The notes: a model not told the origin generated them from the sequence alone. A stretch of 64,000 bases of DNA from Natrialba sp. SSL1 (GCF_001861355.1 NZ_MASN01000018.1:62001-126000), one strand, 5' to 3'. Positions 25,882 through 34,938 are shown, counted from the stretch's first letter. A program made the numbers and translations.

Positions 25882-26616
25882 ATGGTCGACAAACACGTCG
25901 TTCGCGGGAGCTATGACGACCTCGCGGAGACGTACGCTGCCGAGCGAGCGGCGGGTGAACGCGAGGCCGAACGGGCCGCGCTGGCGACGGTACTCGAGTC
26001 CCTCCCGGCTGGTGGTCGAGTGCTCGACGTTGGCTGTGGCCAGGGAACGCCGGTGTTGTCGGCGGTTGTGGACGGAGATTGGGGCGACGGCGGAGATGAA
26101 GATGGTGACAGAGACAGGGACGGTGACGGAGACCGGAACGGTGACGAGAACGGGGACAGGAACGCTGCACGCGAGTGCCAGTATGACACCATCGGGGTAG
26201 ACATCTCACGAACGCAACTCGAGTTCGCGGCGGACACCGTTCCGGCCGCGTCGCTCGCGCAGGGCGACATGACACGGCTGCCGATCAGTGCCGACTGCGT
26301 CGATGCCGGTATCGTGCTCCACTCGATCGTACATCTGCCGCTCGCAGAACACCAGACGTGTCTCGATGAACTCGCTCGCGTGCTGCGCCCCGGTGGGCGC
26401 GTCCTCGTCTCAGAGGGCATCTCGGAGTGGCAGGGGTCGAACCCGGACTGGCTCGACAGCGGCAGCGAAATGCAGTGGCACATGGCCGGCGCTGACGCGA
26501 CGCGGGAGCAACTCCGGAACGCCGGCTTCACGATCGTCGACGAGTGGGGAGCGACGGAACGCTTCGCCGATCAGGACGAGCGCTGGCAGTATCTCGTTGC
26601 AGAGCTCGACACCTGA
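25882..26616 (+). CDS. Class I SAM-dependent methyltransferase with low-complexity insertion
   Basis: 244 residues from the ATG at 25882. The SAM-binding motif I is VLDVGCGQGTPVLS, followed by the acidic end of strand 2 (TIGVDISRTQLEFA), QGDMTRLPI, and the DELARVLRPGGRVLVSEG motif of the UbiE/arsenite-methyltransferase-like group. Between strands 1 and 2 sits a 30-residue Gly/Asp/Asn/Arg insert encoded by near-repeats of GGTGACGGAGAC type. Substrate unknown. Divergent from the TIM-like gene. Confidence 0.88.
   Translation: MVDKHVVRGSYDDLAETYAAERAAGEREAERAALATVLESLPAGGRVLDVGCGQGTPVLSAVVDGDWGDGGDEDGDRDRDGDGDRNGDENGDRNAARECQYDTIGVDISRTQLEFAADTVPAASLAQGDMTRLPISADCVDAGIVLHSIVHLPLAEHQTCLDELARVLRPGGRVLVSEGISEWQGSNPDWLDSGSEMQWHMAGADATREQLRNAGFTIVDEWGATERFADQDERWQYLVAELDT
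26084..26162 (+). repeat. Degenerate GAC/GGA short repeats inside the methyltransferase gene
   Basis: Units such as GGTGACGGAGAC, GGTGACGAGAAC and GACAGGGAC recur in frame, encoding a Gly/Asp/Asn/Arg run. The surrounding enzyme sequence is continuous on both sides, so the repeats look like an expansion in a surface loop. Confidence 0.7.
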
Positions 26617-26650
26617 ACGCGAAGGGTGTGAGAGTGTAAGAGCGGCTCGT

Positions 26651-26800
26651 TCACTCCGAATACCCTTCCTGCAGGAACGTCCCGCTCGTCTCGTACATCG
26701 ACACCAGTTCCTCGATGAGTTCCTCCTGTGACTGACCCTCTTCACGGTGTTCGTCGAGGCGGTTCTTGAGCTCGTCACTGATCTCGAGTGTGTGGGTCAT
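26651..26800 (-). CDS. Small CopG/ribbon-helix-helix-like protein
   Basis: 49 residues from the ATG at 26800 (MTHTLEISDELKNRL). A short beta strand (HTLEIS), then two helices (DELKNRLDEHREE and SQEELIEELVSMYE), then FLQEGYSE. This is the size and pattern of short haloarchaeal antitoxin-like proteins; the C-terminus differs from a plain RHH dimer. No toxin partner is next to it, so the function is open. Confidence 0.65.
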   Translation of the reverse strand: MTHTLEISDELKNRLDEHREEGQSQEELIEELVSMYETSGTFLQEGYSE

Positions 26801-26910
26801 GGGAAATCGTGTTACCGAGTCGCACGCCAGTAACATAGACGTACGGCGCGCAACAGACGGCCCTGTCTGTCGGAGCGGGCGACGACCGCGGCCGGCACCA
26901 GACGGCCCGA

Positions 26911-26920
26911 CCTTTAGGCG
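26911..26920 (+). promoter_or_regulatory. TATA-like box for the PRC-barrel gene
   Basis: CCTTTAGGCG, centred about 27 nt upstream of the ATG at 26943, with a GC-rich flank otherwise. This spacing predicts a leaderless transcript. Confidence 0.5.
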
Positions 26921-26942
26921 TCGGTTCCGCATATCGGGTAGT

Positions 26943-27182
26943 ATGACAGCCACGCTAACTGACGACGAGGTCGGGAAGACGGTCGTCGACGCAGAGCAGA
27001 AGGAACTCGGAATCGTCGCGAAGGTCGACGGCGGCCGCGCTTACGTCGACCCCAACCCGTCCGTCGCCGAACACGTGCTGGCGACGGTCGGCTGGGAAGG
27101 CGAGGACGAGGAGGACTACCTCGTCACGGAGGATATGATCGCGTCGGTCGGCGACGAGATCGTGCTGCAGGGCGATCTCTAA
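26943..27182 (+). CDS. PRC-barrel-like small protein
   Basis: 79 residues beginning MTATLTDDEVGKTVVDAEQ. The pattern DDEVGKTVVD...LGIVAKVDGGRAYVDP followed by DMIASVGDEIVL is that of a PRC-barrel domain, an RNA-binding or protein-interaction beta barrel found in RimM and in haloarchaeal partners of CetZ/FtsZ. No other domain is present. The length and acidic charge fit haloarchaeal versions. Confidence 0.8.
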   Translation: MTATLTDDEVGKTVVDAEQKELGIVAKVDGGRAYVDPNPSVAEHVLATVGWEGEDEEDYLVTEDMIASVGDEIVLQGDL

Positions 27183-27184
27183 CG

Positions 27185-27781
27185 TCAACTGTTCGTCTCG
27201 GTGCTGTCTCCGTGCTGACCGCCGCCGTTCTCATCGTTCCCGTCATTCTTCTCCCCTGAGTCATCCGCCGATCCAGCCGCCGCAGCCGCCTCGTACATCG
27301 TCTCGCGCTCCTCGAAGTACACCGGCGCATCGGTCTCCGCCTCGAAGCGAATCACCCGCTCGAGTGCAGCCTGTCCGTCGGCCACCTCGGATTGCAACTC
27401 CGCAGCCAGGTCAGTGTAGTCCGCCGCGAGCTGCTGAAACGCTTCCATTCGCGTCTGTTTCGCCTCCACGAGGAACTGCTTTTCTTCGACATCGTTCTCG
27501 AGTGCCTCGATCTCGTCGAGATCCGCCTCGTCCGTTTCAGAGCCGACGCCGGTTGCGCCCGTCGTTCCCGCCGACGGAGTCGCCGTGCCGTTGACGCCAG
27601 ATGACTGGGACTCGAGTCGGGACCGAATTTCGGCCATGTCCTCGTCGATGTCGTCGAGCAGGTCGTCAGCCTCCTCGCGCATGGTTTCGACGTGGCCCGT
27701 GAGTAGTCCCGCCTGGGTTCGACAGTACTCGACGAAGTCGTCGACCGAGAGCGTGTGCCGACCGTCGCTGTCGTCGCTCAT
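27185..27781 (-). CDS. Coiled-coil protein, unknown function
   Basis: 198 residues from the ATG at 27781 (MSDDSDGRHTLSVDDF). Two helical heptad regions (about residues 15-55 and 75-160) flank a disordered Ser/Thr/Gly stretch, with a Gly/Asn/Asp-rich tail. No enzyme motif. Its stop lies two bases after that of the convergent PRC-barrel gene. A longer in-frame start at 27904 would add 41 residues of uncertain value. Confidence 0.65.
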   Translation of the reverse strand: MSDDSDGRHTLSVDDFVEYCRTQAGLLTGHVETMREEADDLLDDIDEDMAEIRSRLESQSSGVNGTATPSAGTTGATGVGSETDEADLDEIEALENDVEEKQFLVEAKQTRMEAFQQLAADYTDLAAELQSEVADGQAALERVIRFEAETDAPVYFEERETMYEAAAAAGSADDSGEKNDGNDENGGGQHGDSTETNS

Positions 27782-27967
27782 GGGTGGCCATTCGGGGTAC
27801 CGACCGAAGATACTTTGGTCGCCCCAGTCGGTTGTGTCTGGTGCTAGCAGCTGCCACGTCATTCGGCTTTCAGACTCGTTAAGTTGCTTCGGCCACTGAC
27901 ACAACTACAATGATCGAGCACCGCTTCTGCGACCGCCATTCTCGCACCAGCCGACGAGTTCACACCG

Positions 27968-30931
27968 ATGAGTAAGGATACAATCGAAGTACGCGGTGCG
28001 GAAGAGCACAACCTGAAGGATATCGACGTGACGATTCCCCGCGAGGAACTCACCGTGGTCACCGGTCTTTCGGGCTCCGGGAAGTCGTCGCTGGCGTTCG
28101 AAACTGTCTACGCCGAGGGCCAGCGCCGGTACATCGAGAGTCTCTCGGCCTACGCACGGAACTTCCTGGGCCAGATGGACAAGCCCCAGGTCGAGACCGT
28201 CGAAGGGCTCTCGCCGGCGATTTCGATCGACCAGAAGAACGCAGCGAACAATCCGCGCTCAACGGTGGGGACCGTCACGGAACTGCACGACTACCTCCGC
28301 CTGCTGTACGCCCGCGTCGGGACGCCTCACTGTCCCGAGTGTGGCCGTGAAGTCGGCGAGCAGTCGGCCCAGAATATGGTCGAACGGATTCTCGAACTCC
28401 CCGAGGGCACGAAGGCCAAACTCGCCGCACCCGTCGTCCGCGACCAGAAGGGTGCGTTCGAGGACCTCTTCGACGAGTTAGTGTCTGAAGGGTACGCTCG
28501 CGTCGAGGTCGACGGCGAGGAACACGACCTCACGCTCGACCGGCCCGAACTGGACGAAAACTTCGATCACACGATCGACGTGATCGTCGACCGCGTGAAG
28601 GTCTCGACGGAGGCGCGGCCCCGGATCGTCGACAGCGTCGAAACCGCCCTCGACGAGGCCGAGGGCGTCCTGAAGGTCATCCTCCCCGATGCACCCGAGG
28701 CGGTCGCAGCCGAACTCGGCGAAGAAGCCCGCCGAACCGGCGCGCTAGGCGACGAAGCCAAGAGCGACGACCGCTCCGTTGTCGAGTTCTCGAAGGATCT
28801 CGCCTGCACCCACTGCGGCATCGACGTCCCGGAGATCGAGACCCGCTCGTTCTCCTTCAACTCGCCACACGGAGCCTGTCCGGAGTGTGAGGGGCTCGGC
28901 GAGACGAAGGAAGTCGACGAGGACCTCGTCATTCAGGACCCCTCGAAACCCATCAAGCACGTCTTCGAGGCCTGGAGCTACAACCGCTCGTACTACAAGA
29001 CGCGCCTCGATTCCGTTGCAGAGCACTTCGACGTCTCGCTCTCGACCTCGTTCGAGGACCTGGACGCGGACATCCAACAGCAGTTCCTCTACGGCACCGG
29101 CCGCGAGGTCGTCTTCAAGCGCAGCACGAAAAACGGCATCCGGCGCAAGCAAAAGCGCTTCGAGGGCGTCATCCCGAACCTCGAACGGCGCTACCTCGAG
29201 ACCGACTCCGACTCCACCCGCGAACACATCGAGGACTACATGTCGGTCACCGAGTGCCCGGCCTGTGACGGCACCCGTCTCAAGCCCGCCTCCCGCGCCG
29301 TGCTCGTCGACGACACCGCCATCACGGAGATCAACGCGCTGTCCATCGGCGACGCACTCGACCACTTCGAGTCGATGGAAGCCGACCTCACCGAACGCGA
29401 GAAGGTCATCGCCGAGGAGATCCTGAAGGAAATCCGCGCCCGTCTCGGCTTCATGGTCGAGGTCGGACTCGAGTACCTCACGCTCGATCGGGAGGCCTCG
29501 ACGCTCTCCGGTGGGGAGAGCCAGCGCATTCGGCTGGCGACCCAGATCGGGTCCGGACTCGTCGGCGTCCTCTACGTCCTCGACGAGCCCTCGATCGGGC
29601 TCCACCAGCGGGACAACGACCGGCTGCTCGACACCCTAGAAGAGCTTCGGGATCTGGGCAACACGCTGCTGATCGTCGAGCACGACGAGGAGACGATGCG
29701 CCGTGCGGACACCGTCGTCGACATGGGTCCCGGACCGGGCAAGCGCGGCGGCGAGGTCGTCGTCAACGGCCCCGTCGATGACGTCAAAGACTGCGAGGAT
29801 TCAGTCACGGGCGACTACCTCTCCGGTCGCCGGCAGATTCCGGTGCCCGAAGAGCGACGCGACCCGGATGGCGCGCTGACGATTCTCGGCGCGCGTCAGC
29901 ACAACCTGAAGGACCTGGATGTGGACCTCCCGCTCGGTTGCTTTACCGCGATCACGGGCGTCTCGGGCTCCGGCAAATCGACGTTGATGCACGACGTGCT
30001 CTACAAGGGAATCGCCCGCCAGATGAACGACAACACGAGCGTCATCCCGGGCGATCACGACAGCCTCGACGGACTCGAGGATGTCGAGACGGTGCGCCTG
30101 ATCGACCAGTCGCCGATCGGTCGTACGCCGCGGTCCAATCCCGCGACCTACACCGGCGTCTTCGACCACATCCGCGACCTGTTCGCCCAGACCAAGCTGT
30201 CGAAACAGCGCGGCTACGAGAAGGGACGCTTCTCGTTCAACGTCAAGGAAGGACGCTGTGAGGAGTGTGGCGGCCAAGGGACGGTGAAGATCGAGATGAA
30301 CTTCCTCTCGGACGTGTACGTCCCCTGTGAGGAGTGTGACGGCGCGCGGTACAACGACGCCACGCTCGACGTCACCTACAAGGGCAAGACGATTTCCGAC
30401 GTGCTGGAGATGGAGGTCGACGAGGCCTACGAGTTCTTCGAGTCGAACTCCCAGCTCCGTCGCCGCCTCAAACTGCTGAAGGATGTCGGACTGGACTACA
30501 TGACCCTCGGCCAGCCCTCGACGACTCTCTCTGGCGGGGAAGCCCAGCGGATCAAGCTGGCCGAGGAACTCGGCAAGAAAGACAGCGGCAACACGCTCTA
30601 CTTGCTCGACGAACCGACGACAGGCCTGCACAGCGAGGACGAGCGCAAGCTGATCAACGTGCTTCACCGGCTGACGGACAACGACAACACCGTCGTCGTC
30701 ATCGAGCACGAACTCGACCTGGTGAAGAACGCCGACCACGTCATCGATCTCGGACCCGAAGGTGGCGAGAACGGCGGCGAAATCGTCGCGACGGGAACGC
30801 CGGAAGAGGTCGCCCGACTCGACGACTCTCACACCGGCCGCTACCTGCGAGATCTGCTTCCGAAGGTCGACATTGAGGGACCACGCGGCGAGCGCGTCGA
30901 GCCGGTCTCCGCGCCGATGGACGACGACTGA
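27968..30931 (+). CDS. uvrA: Excinuclease ABC subunit A
   Basis: DNA damage-sensing ATPase of bacterial-type nucleotide excision repair, acting with UvrB and UvrC. The 987-residue protein has a first Walker [10 protein letters not shown] (33-41), a zinc site starting CPECG near residue 122, a second CTHCG...CPECEG pair (about 280-307), a first signature [12 protein letters not shown], a second Walker [10 protein letters not shown] (near 665), a third zinc module CEECGGQG...CEECDG (about 764-792), and a second signature [12 protein letters not shown] with [10 protein letters not shown]. Full length and normal. uvrB and uvrC are not in the window. Confidence 0.98.
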   Translation: MSKDTIEVRGAEEHNLKDIDVTIPREELTVVTGLSGSGKSSLAFETVYAEGQRRYIESLSAYARNFLGQMDKPQVETVEGLSPAISIDQKNAANNPRSTVGTVTELHDYLRLLYARVGTPHCPECGREVGEQSAQNMVERILELPEGTKAKLAAPVVRDQKGAFEDLFDELVSEGYARVEVDGEEHDLTLDRPELDENFDHTIDVIVDRVKVSTEARPRIVDSVETALDEAEGVLKVILPDAPEAVAAELGEEARRTGALGDEAKSDDRSVVEFSKDLACTHCGIDVPEIETRSFSFNSPHGACPECEGLGETKEVDEDLVIQDPSKPIKHVFEAWSYNRSYYKTRLDSVAEHFDVSLSTSFEDLDADIQQQFLYGTGREVVFKRSTKNGIRRKQKRFEGVIPNLERRYLETDSDSTREHIEDYMSVTECPACDGTRLKPASRAVLVDDTAITEINALSIGDALDHFESMEADLTEREKVIAEEILKEIRARLGFMVEVGLEYLTLDREASTLSGGESQRIRLATQIGSGLVGVLYVLDEPSIGLHQRDNDRLLDTLEELRDLGNTLLIVEHDEETMRRADTVVDMGPGPGKRGGEVVVNGPVDDVKDCEDSVTGDYLSGRRQIPVPEERRDPDGALTILGARQHNLKDLDVDLPLGCFTAITGVSGSGKSTLMHDVLYKGIARQMNDNTSVIPGDHDSLDGLEDVETVRLIDQSPIGRTPRSNPATYTGVFDHIRDLFAQTKLSKQRGYEKGRFSFNVKEGRCEECGGQGTVKIEMNFLSDVYVPCEECDGARYNDATLDVTYKGKTISDVLEMEVDEAYEFFESNSQLRRRLKLLKDVGLDYMTLGQPSTTLSGGEAQRIKLAEELGKKDSGNTLYLLDEPTTGLHSEDERKLINVLHRLTDNDNTVVVIEHELDLVKNADHVIDLGPEGGENGGEIVATGTPEEVARLDDSHTGRYLRDLLPKVDIEGPRGERVEPVSAPMDDD

Positions 30932-31100
30932 GGCAGAAACTCGCGTACTGAGTGAGCGATTTCGGTCTTCTGTTCTCGATTACGAGCCGATTCTTGCACC
31001 CACGTCACGTCGAGCGGGTGTACCAGCGATTCGTTCGGAACGGCGCCTTGTTGTTGGGTAACTATTATGTAACCCAAGGTAATAGCCATCAGTGGTGTCA

Positions 31101-31337
31101 ATGAACCGACGAACCATCCTCAAACGAGCCAGCGCAGCAGGGCTGGGAGTCGCAACAATCGGTGCGGGAAGTGCCGCCGCACGAAACGACGACCCGGAGG
31201 TCCGCCGGGTCGAAATCGACGGCGAAACGTACCTCGTATTCGGCGACGCGACCGTTGACGACCTGAGCGAGGACGATCTGTGCACCTGCGACAACTGTGA
31301 CCCCGTCCTCTGTGACTGGTGTGGCCCCTGCCGATAA
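31101..31337 (+). CDS. Tiny Tat-exported Cys-rich peptide
   Basis: 78 residues from the ATG at 31101. A Tat signal (MNRRTILKRASAAGLG, with SAAARND as the likely cleavage region near residue 28), a short acidic domain with IDGETYLVFGDATV, and a C-terminal knot of six Cys in 17 residues (CTCDNCDPVLCDWCGPC). The mature peptide would be about 45-50 residues. No lipobox. The layout resembles secreted haloarchaeal micropeptides or bacteriocin (halocin-like) precursors, but there is no immunity or export gene nearby. Cys spacing could also bind a metal. Confidence 0.75.
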   Translation: MNRRTILKRASAAGLGVATIGAGSAAARNDDPEVRRVEIDGETYLVFGDATVDDLSEDDLCTCDNCDPVLCDWCGPCR

Positions 31338-31555
31338 CCACCACCCAAACACGGCCCATTTTTCGTGGCGACGATCCGGAAGCGGGAGTGCGTACTTGAT
31401 GCTCGAGTACCGCTCTATTCCCTCCCAACCTTCCCAAGCGATGCCCGAGACTCACTGCACGTCGTGACAGTGCTGCCAATCGGGGTGCTGGCAGTCAGTC
31501 CCGGTGTAGTCGGAACCGACTCCCAGAGACACTGGAACGCAGTACAAAAGATCGG

Positions 31556-31753
31556 TCAGTCGTACTTTCGAAAGCCCATATCGCGCGCCATCTCTCTGAA
31601 GGATTGGCGGCACAGCCAGATGTCGTATTTGCCGACCAGTCCCTGTTCACGACCGGTTGCACGACAGACGCGGGTAGCACCTGCTCGCTCGTCGTCTGCG
31701 TCGGTCGTTGCCGTCCGCTGCTCTTCGTCGGCCGTCTCCGGTTCGCCAGTCAT
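31556..31753 (-). CDS. Ribosomal protein uS14 paralogue with incomplete zinc ribbon
   Basis: 65 residues: a 25-residue acidic head, then the uS14 core [11 protein letters not shown] and [15 protein letters not shown]. Archaeal uS14 binds zinc with two CxxC pairs; here the pairs read CRAT (C30, T33) and CRQS (C48, S51), so one Cys of each pair is gone. It lies alone, not in the usual spc operon between rpl5 and rps8, so it is a duplicate. It may be a zinc-independent substitute, as C-minus ribosomal paralogues are in bacteria, or a decaying copy; the intact frame and conserved core favour the former. Confidence 0.85.
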   Translation of the reverse strand: MTGEPETADEEQRTATTDADDERAGATRVCRATGREQGLVGKYDIWLCRQSFREMARDMGFRKYD

Positions 31754-31790
31754 CTTTCAACCCGAGAGATGAGCCGTAGTCACAAATGTT

Positions 31791-31820
31791 TTGTTAACTC
31801 TATAGGCCTGGTTGTTAACT
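31791..31820. promoter_or_regulatory. Twin TTGTTAACT boxes upstream of the uS14 paralogue
   Basis: TTGTTAACT occurs at 31791-31799 and 31812-31820, a 21-bp spacing (two helical turns). Each holds the palindrome GTTAAC. They lie 38-67 bp upstream of the leftward uS14 paralogue, beyond an A/T-rich TATA candidate (ACAAATGTTT at 31781-31790). Possible regulator-binding sites. Confidence 0.45.
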
Positions 31821-31918
31821 AAGGGGTGCTCACTGGACGCCCTCGACGCCAACGAAAACCCGAACGATTACCGGAGCCGACGCAAAACCCTCCCGTAGAT
31901 ACGAATGCGAGGGATTCG

Positions 31919-32323
31919 ATGACGACGGCAACGCTCCAGCGGCGACTGCTCGGCGGCGGCCTCGTGGCGCTCCTCGTTGCGGCCGGGCTGCTCACTCTGG
32001 ACGGCGCAGGCGACACACTCACTCAGTTCATCATGGGCTGGCTCGCAGCTGGTGGCGCGCTGCTGGTGATCGCCGGTCTCCAAAGTCGGTTCCCGCTCGG
32101 CGTCGCCACCCTCGGCTGGCCGAAACTCGCCGCCGCCGGACTCGCCATTCTCTCGGTCGGCTCGAGTACCGTCGGCTTTCTGCAGCTCATCGTCGCCCCC
32201 GTCGGTTGGGGCCTCCTGAACGGCATCCTCGCCGTGCTCGCCGCACTGGTGCTCGCGCTGGGTGCACTCGAGTGCTGGCTGGGCGGCGTCCTGCTCGACG
32301 AGGAGTTGTTTGCGGTCGACTGA
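31919..32323 (+). CDS. Small integral membrane protein
   Basis: 134 residues from the ATG at 31919 (MTTATLQRRLLGGGL). Four hydrophobic helices (about 9-27, 38-56, 69-85, 92-120) and a short acidic end. No recognisable family. Confidence 0.7.
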   Translation: MTTATLQRRLLGGGLVALLVAAGLLTLDGAGDTLTQFIMGWLAAGGALLVIAGLQSRFPLGVATLGWPKLAAAGLAILSVGSSTVGFLQLIVAPVGWGLLNGILAVLAALVLALGALECWLGGVLLDEELFAVD

Positions 32324-32383
32324 TCGAGTCCCGCGCTACCCATAACCATGACTCGTTTGTGTACTGACCACATAGCGCAGCAT

Positions 32384-33448
32384 ATGCGCGTCTACGTTGC
32401 ATTGCGAGACCGGTTGCTCGACTGTTCGACTGACAGCGGTAGGGAGTGGAAGACAGCGACCCGACTCGAGGGACGGGCACTCGAGTGCGTCGCCACCGCA
32501 CCTGCCGCTCCCGACCGCGTGTTCGTCGGGACCTTCGAGAGCGGACTGTTCCGGAGCACCGACGGTGGGGAGACGTTCGAGCGACTCGAGACGGACGACG
32601 TCTTCGAGAGCGATGCCGTGATGTCGCTCACGATCAGCCCGCACGATCCGGACGTGATCTACGCGGGGACGGAGCCGAGTCGGGTCTACCGCAGCACGGA
32701 CGGCGGCGAGTCCTGGGCGCACCTCGACGGCCTCACCGACCTTCCCTCGTCGTCGGAGTGGTACTTCCCGCCGCGTCCGGAGACCCACCACGTTCGCTGG
32801 CTCGAGGTGGATCCGTTCGACCCGGATCGGCTCTACGTCGGCATCGAGGCCGGCGCGTTCGTCTTGAGCGAGGACGGCGGGGAGACGTGGCGCGAGCGCC
32901 CCGAGGGGTCGCGAATCGACAACCACAGTCTGGCGACGCACCCGGATCGCGAGGGACGCGTCTACACCGCGGCCGGCGACGGCTACGCCGAAAGCGACGA
33001 CGGCGGCGAACACTGGGGCCACCCGCAGGACGGGCTCGAGCACCGCTACTGCTGGAGCGTCGTTCCCGATCCGGCGGACCCCGAGCGCGTGCTCGTCTCG
33101 AGTGCGAGCGGTGCGTCGTCGGCTCATACGGCGAGTCGGGCGGAGTCGTACGTGTATCGCAGGTCCAGGTCGGGATCGGAGTCTGAGACAGTGTCGAGAG
33201 CAGAGTCAAAATCGACAGCCGAGGGGGAGCCATGGGAGCGCCTCGACGAAGCCGGATTACCAATGGGTGAGGGTGTCGTTCGCGCCGTCTTCGCGGCTGC
33301 TGAGGAATCGGGTGACATCTACGCGGTGAACAACCAGGGACTGTTCAGGACCGAAGATTTCGGCGATTCCTGGGACCAAGTCGACATCGAGTGGCCCGAA
33401 GGGGCAGAGACGCAAACACCGCGCGGGCTGGCAGTGGTCGAGACGTAG
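32384..33448 (+). CDS. Sialidase-like/YCF48-type beta-propeller protein
   Basis: 354 residues from the ATG at 32384 (MRVYVALRDRLLD). At least five Asp-box repeats are visible: STDGGETF, STDGGESW, SEDGGETW, SDDGGEHW and TEDFGDSW, each with a preceding blade of alternating strands. No signal peptide, so it is probably cytoplasmic. A Ser/Arg/Glu-rich loop (about residues 245-285) breaks one blade. The fold is shared by neuraminidases and photosystem assembly factors; no sialidase catalytic set is evident, so binding or scaffolding is more likely. Confidence 0.85.
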   Translation: MRVYVALRDRLLDCSTDSGREWKTATRLEGRALECVATAPAAPDRVFVGTFESGLFRSTDGGETFERLETDDVFESDAVMSLTISPHDPDVIYAGTEPSRVYRSTDGGESWAHLDGLTDLPSSSEWYFPPRPETHHVRWLEVDPFDPDRLYVGIEAGAFVLSEDGGETWRERPEGSRIDNHSLATHPDREGRVYTAAGDGYAESDDGGEHWGHPQDGLEHRYCWSVVPDPADPERVLVSSASGASSAHTASRAESYVYRRSRSGSESETVSRAESKSTAEGEPWERLDEAGLPMGEGVVRAVFAAAEESGDIYAVNNQGLFRTEDFGDSWDQVDIEWPEGAETQTPRGLAVVET

Positions 33449-33471
33449 CCGGGGACAAGTGGAAGGTCGGG

Positions 33472-34296
33472 CTACGGCTCCAAGGGAGCCCAAAACCGCT
33501 CACCCGTCCGCCGATACTCGAACAACGAAACGATCATCGCGGCGTGCAGCGGCGCGATGAGCGCGCCGGTCAGAAACGTCCCGGCGAGCGGAATGCTGGA
33601 GAGGACCCAGGCACAGATACCGAGGAGCAACACCAGTCCGAGCACCGTCCAGCGCTCGCCGCGGACCACAGCCCCGCTCCGGCGGATCGCAGTCCAGGGC
33701 GACGCGCCAGCAGCGACAAGTCCGGGCGCGGGAAAGAGCAGGACCAGTACGAACAGGATGAGCACCAGGGGAACGATTCCCAGCAATCCCATGTTCTGGA
33801 GAAATTCGACCGAACTGAGCAGCCGATAGCCCAGGTCAAGCCCAACGACGAGACCGACGTACGACCGAAGCGGCCCGAAGTGTGCCTCGCCGTCCAGAAG
33901 CGCAGTGAACGTGAGCACGCTCGCAGCGCTCACCGCGAGCAGCGAGAGGACGTAGAGGCCGCCTCCCCAGACGAGATACGGGAGTTCGAGCCCGACGAGC
34001 GCCTCGAGCGGGAGCGTCGTCTGGCCGGCCGCGGTTGGGTAGCCAGCGTACTCGAGATGGATCGTCGCCTGCTCGAGGCCGCCGTACTCGAGTACCGGGA
34101 TCGGATCGTGGCGTCGCATCGTGTCGATGACTGCGAGGATGAAGCCGGCGAGTGCGAAAGGGATCAAGAGGGCGGGGTTGCTGTGGAGTCGGGAACCGGC
34201 GGCCAGGAAGGCGGCTTCGACGGACCAGTTGTGTTGGTCTGTGTCCTTCGAGTCCGGGTTCGTGTCCGAATCCGAGTCCGAGTCCATCTCTGACAC
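33472..34296 (-). CDS. Integral membrane protein, unknown function
   Basis: 274 residues with an acidic Asp/Ser head encoded by short repeats, then six or so membrane helices with a long extracellular loop after the first (about 65-100) and an RRSGAVVRGERW loop late in the protein. The frame opens with GTG at 34296; an ATG three codons later (34287) is equally plausible. Its start lies two bases from the stop of a PQQ/BamB-like relic on the same strand. Confidence 0.72.
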   Translation of the reverse strand: MSEMDSDSDSDTNPDSKDTDQHNWSVEAAFLAAGSRLHSNPALLIPFALAGFILAVIDTMRRHDPIPVLEYGGLEQATIHLEYAGYPTAAGQTTLPLEALVGLELPYLVWGGGLYVLSLLAVSAASVLTFTALLDGEAHFGPLRSYVGLVVGLDLGYRLLSSVEFLQNMGLLGIVPLVLILFVLVLLFPAPGLVAAGASPWTAIRRSGAVVRGERWTVLGLVLLLGICAWVLSSIPLAGTFLTGALIAPLHAAMIVSLFEYRRTGERFWAPLEP

Positions 34297-34298
34297 GA

Positions 34299-34390
34299 TT
34301 AACTCCCCTCCCCGAGTGCCATCAGCCCCTCGTCGCCGAAGACGTACAGCACGCCATCGGCCGCGATCGGCTGTTCGAATCGTGGCGATC
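34299..34390 (-). pseudogene. Relic of a PQQ/BamB-like beta-propeller gene (3' end only)
   Basis: About 30 codons ending in TAA read GSPRFEQPIAADGVLYVFGDEG and then a short tail, the usual last blade of PQQ-type beta-propeller proteins. Upstream of it the frame has no homologous sequence and runs antisense to the eS24 gene. It directly precedes the membrane protein gene, suggesting that the two were once an operon and the propeller was deleted when the present upstream region was joined. Confidence 0.6.
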
Positions 34391-34418
34391 CCCCGGCAGT
34401 CACTAAGCGCTTCGAAAT

Positions 34419-34429
34419 CCTTTTAGGCG
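34419..34429 (+). promoter_or_regulatory. TATA-like box of the eS24-eS31-kae1 operon
   Basis: CCTTTTAGGC, about 40 bp upstream of the eS24 ATG, which allows a leader of roughly 15 nt. It is the only A/T-rich promoter-like stretch before the three co-directional genes. Confidence 0.45.
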
Positions 34430-34463
34430 CTACACGGGGATAGTAGGGTAACTGAGTGATATC

Positions 34464-34784
34464 ATGGACGTCGACATCATCTCCGAATCGGAGAACCCCA
34501 TGTTGCACCGGACGGACGTCACGTTCGAACTGACCCACGAGGACGCCACGCCAGAGCGTCTCCAGGTCCGTGACAGTCTCGCAGCCAAACTGAACAAGGA
34601 CGCCGACGAGGTCGTCATCCGCAAACTCGAGACGAAGTTCGGGATGCGAAAGACCGTCGGCGAGGCCAAGGTCTACGAGAGCGCAGACCACGCCCGCGAT
34701 GTCGAGCAGGACCACATGCTCGAGCGAAACAAGATCGGCGTCGAGGAAGAGGCCGAGGCAGAAGCCGACGCGGAGGAAGCATAA
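34464..34784 (+). CDS. rps24e: Ribosomal protein eS24
   Basis: Small-subunit protein shared by archaea and eukaryotes. 106 residues with the family core SENPMLHRTDVTFEL and LNKDADEVVIRKLETKFG, and an Ala/Glu tail typical of halophiles. The stop TAA is followed directly by the eS31 ATG, so the two are co-translated. Confidence 0.97.
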   Translation: MDVDIISESENPMLHRTDVTFELTHEDATPERLQVRDSLAAKLNKDADEVVIRKLETKFGMRKTVGEAKVYESADHARDVEQDHMLERNKIGVEEEAEAEADAEEA

Positions 34785-34919
34785 ATGGCACGCTACGAAC
34801 TCTACGGCGACGACGGCACCACCGAAGGCGACCAGTGCCCCCGCTGTGGCGATGTCTTCCTCGCCGACCACGGCGACCGCAAGCACTGTGGCAAGTGCGG
34901 CTACACCGAGTGGGAGTAA
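34785..34919 (+). CDS. rps27ae: Ribosomal protein eS31 (S27ae)
   Basis: 44 residues. A zinc ribbon with CPRCG (C18, C21) and CGKCG (C35, C38) and the [11 protein letters not shown] start. It begins at the base after the eS24 stop. Archaeal eS31 lacks the ubiquitin part of the eukaryotic protein. Confidence 0.97.
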   Translation: MARYELYGDDGTTEGDQCPRCGDVFLADHGDRKHCGKCGYTEWE

Positions 34920-34938
34920 CGACGCCCACCGCTGAGTC

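Noticed and set aside
28745-29605. Minus-strand frames inside uvrA
   Set aside because: Shadows of a well-conserved gene.
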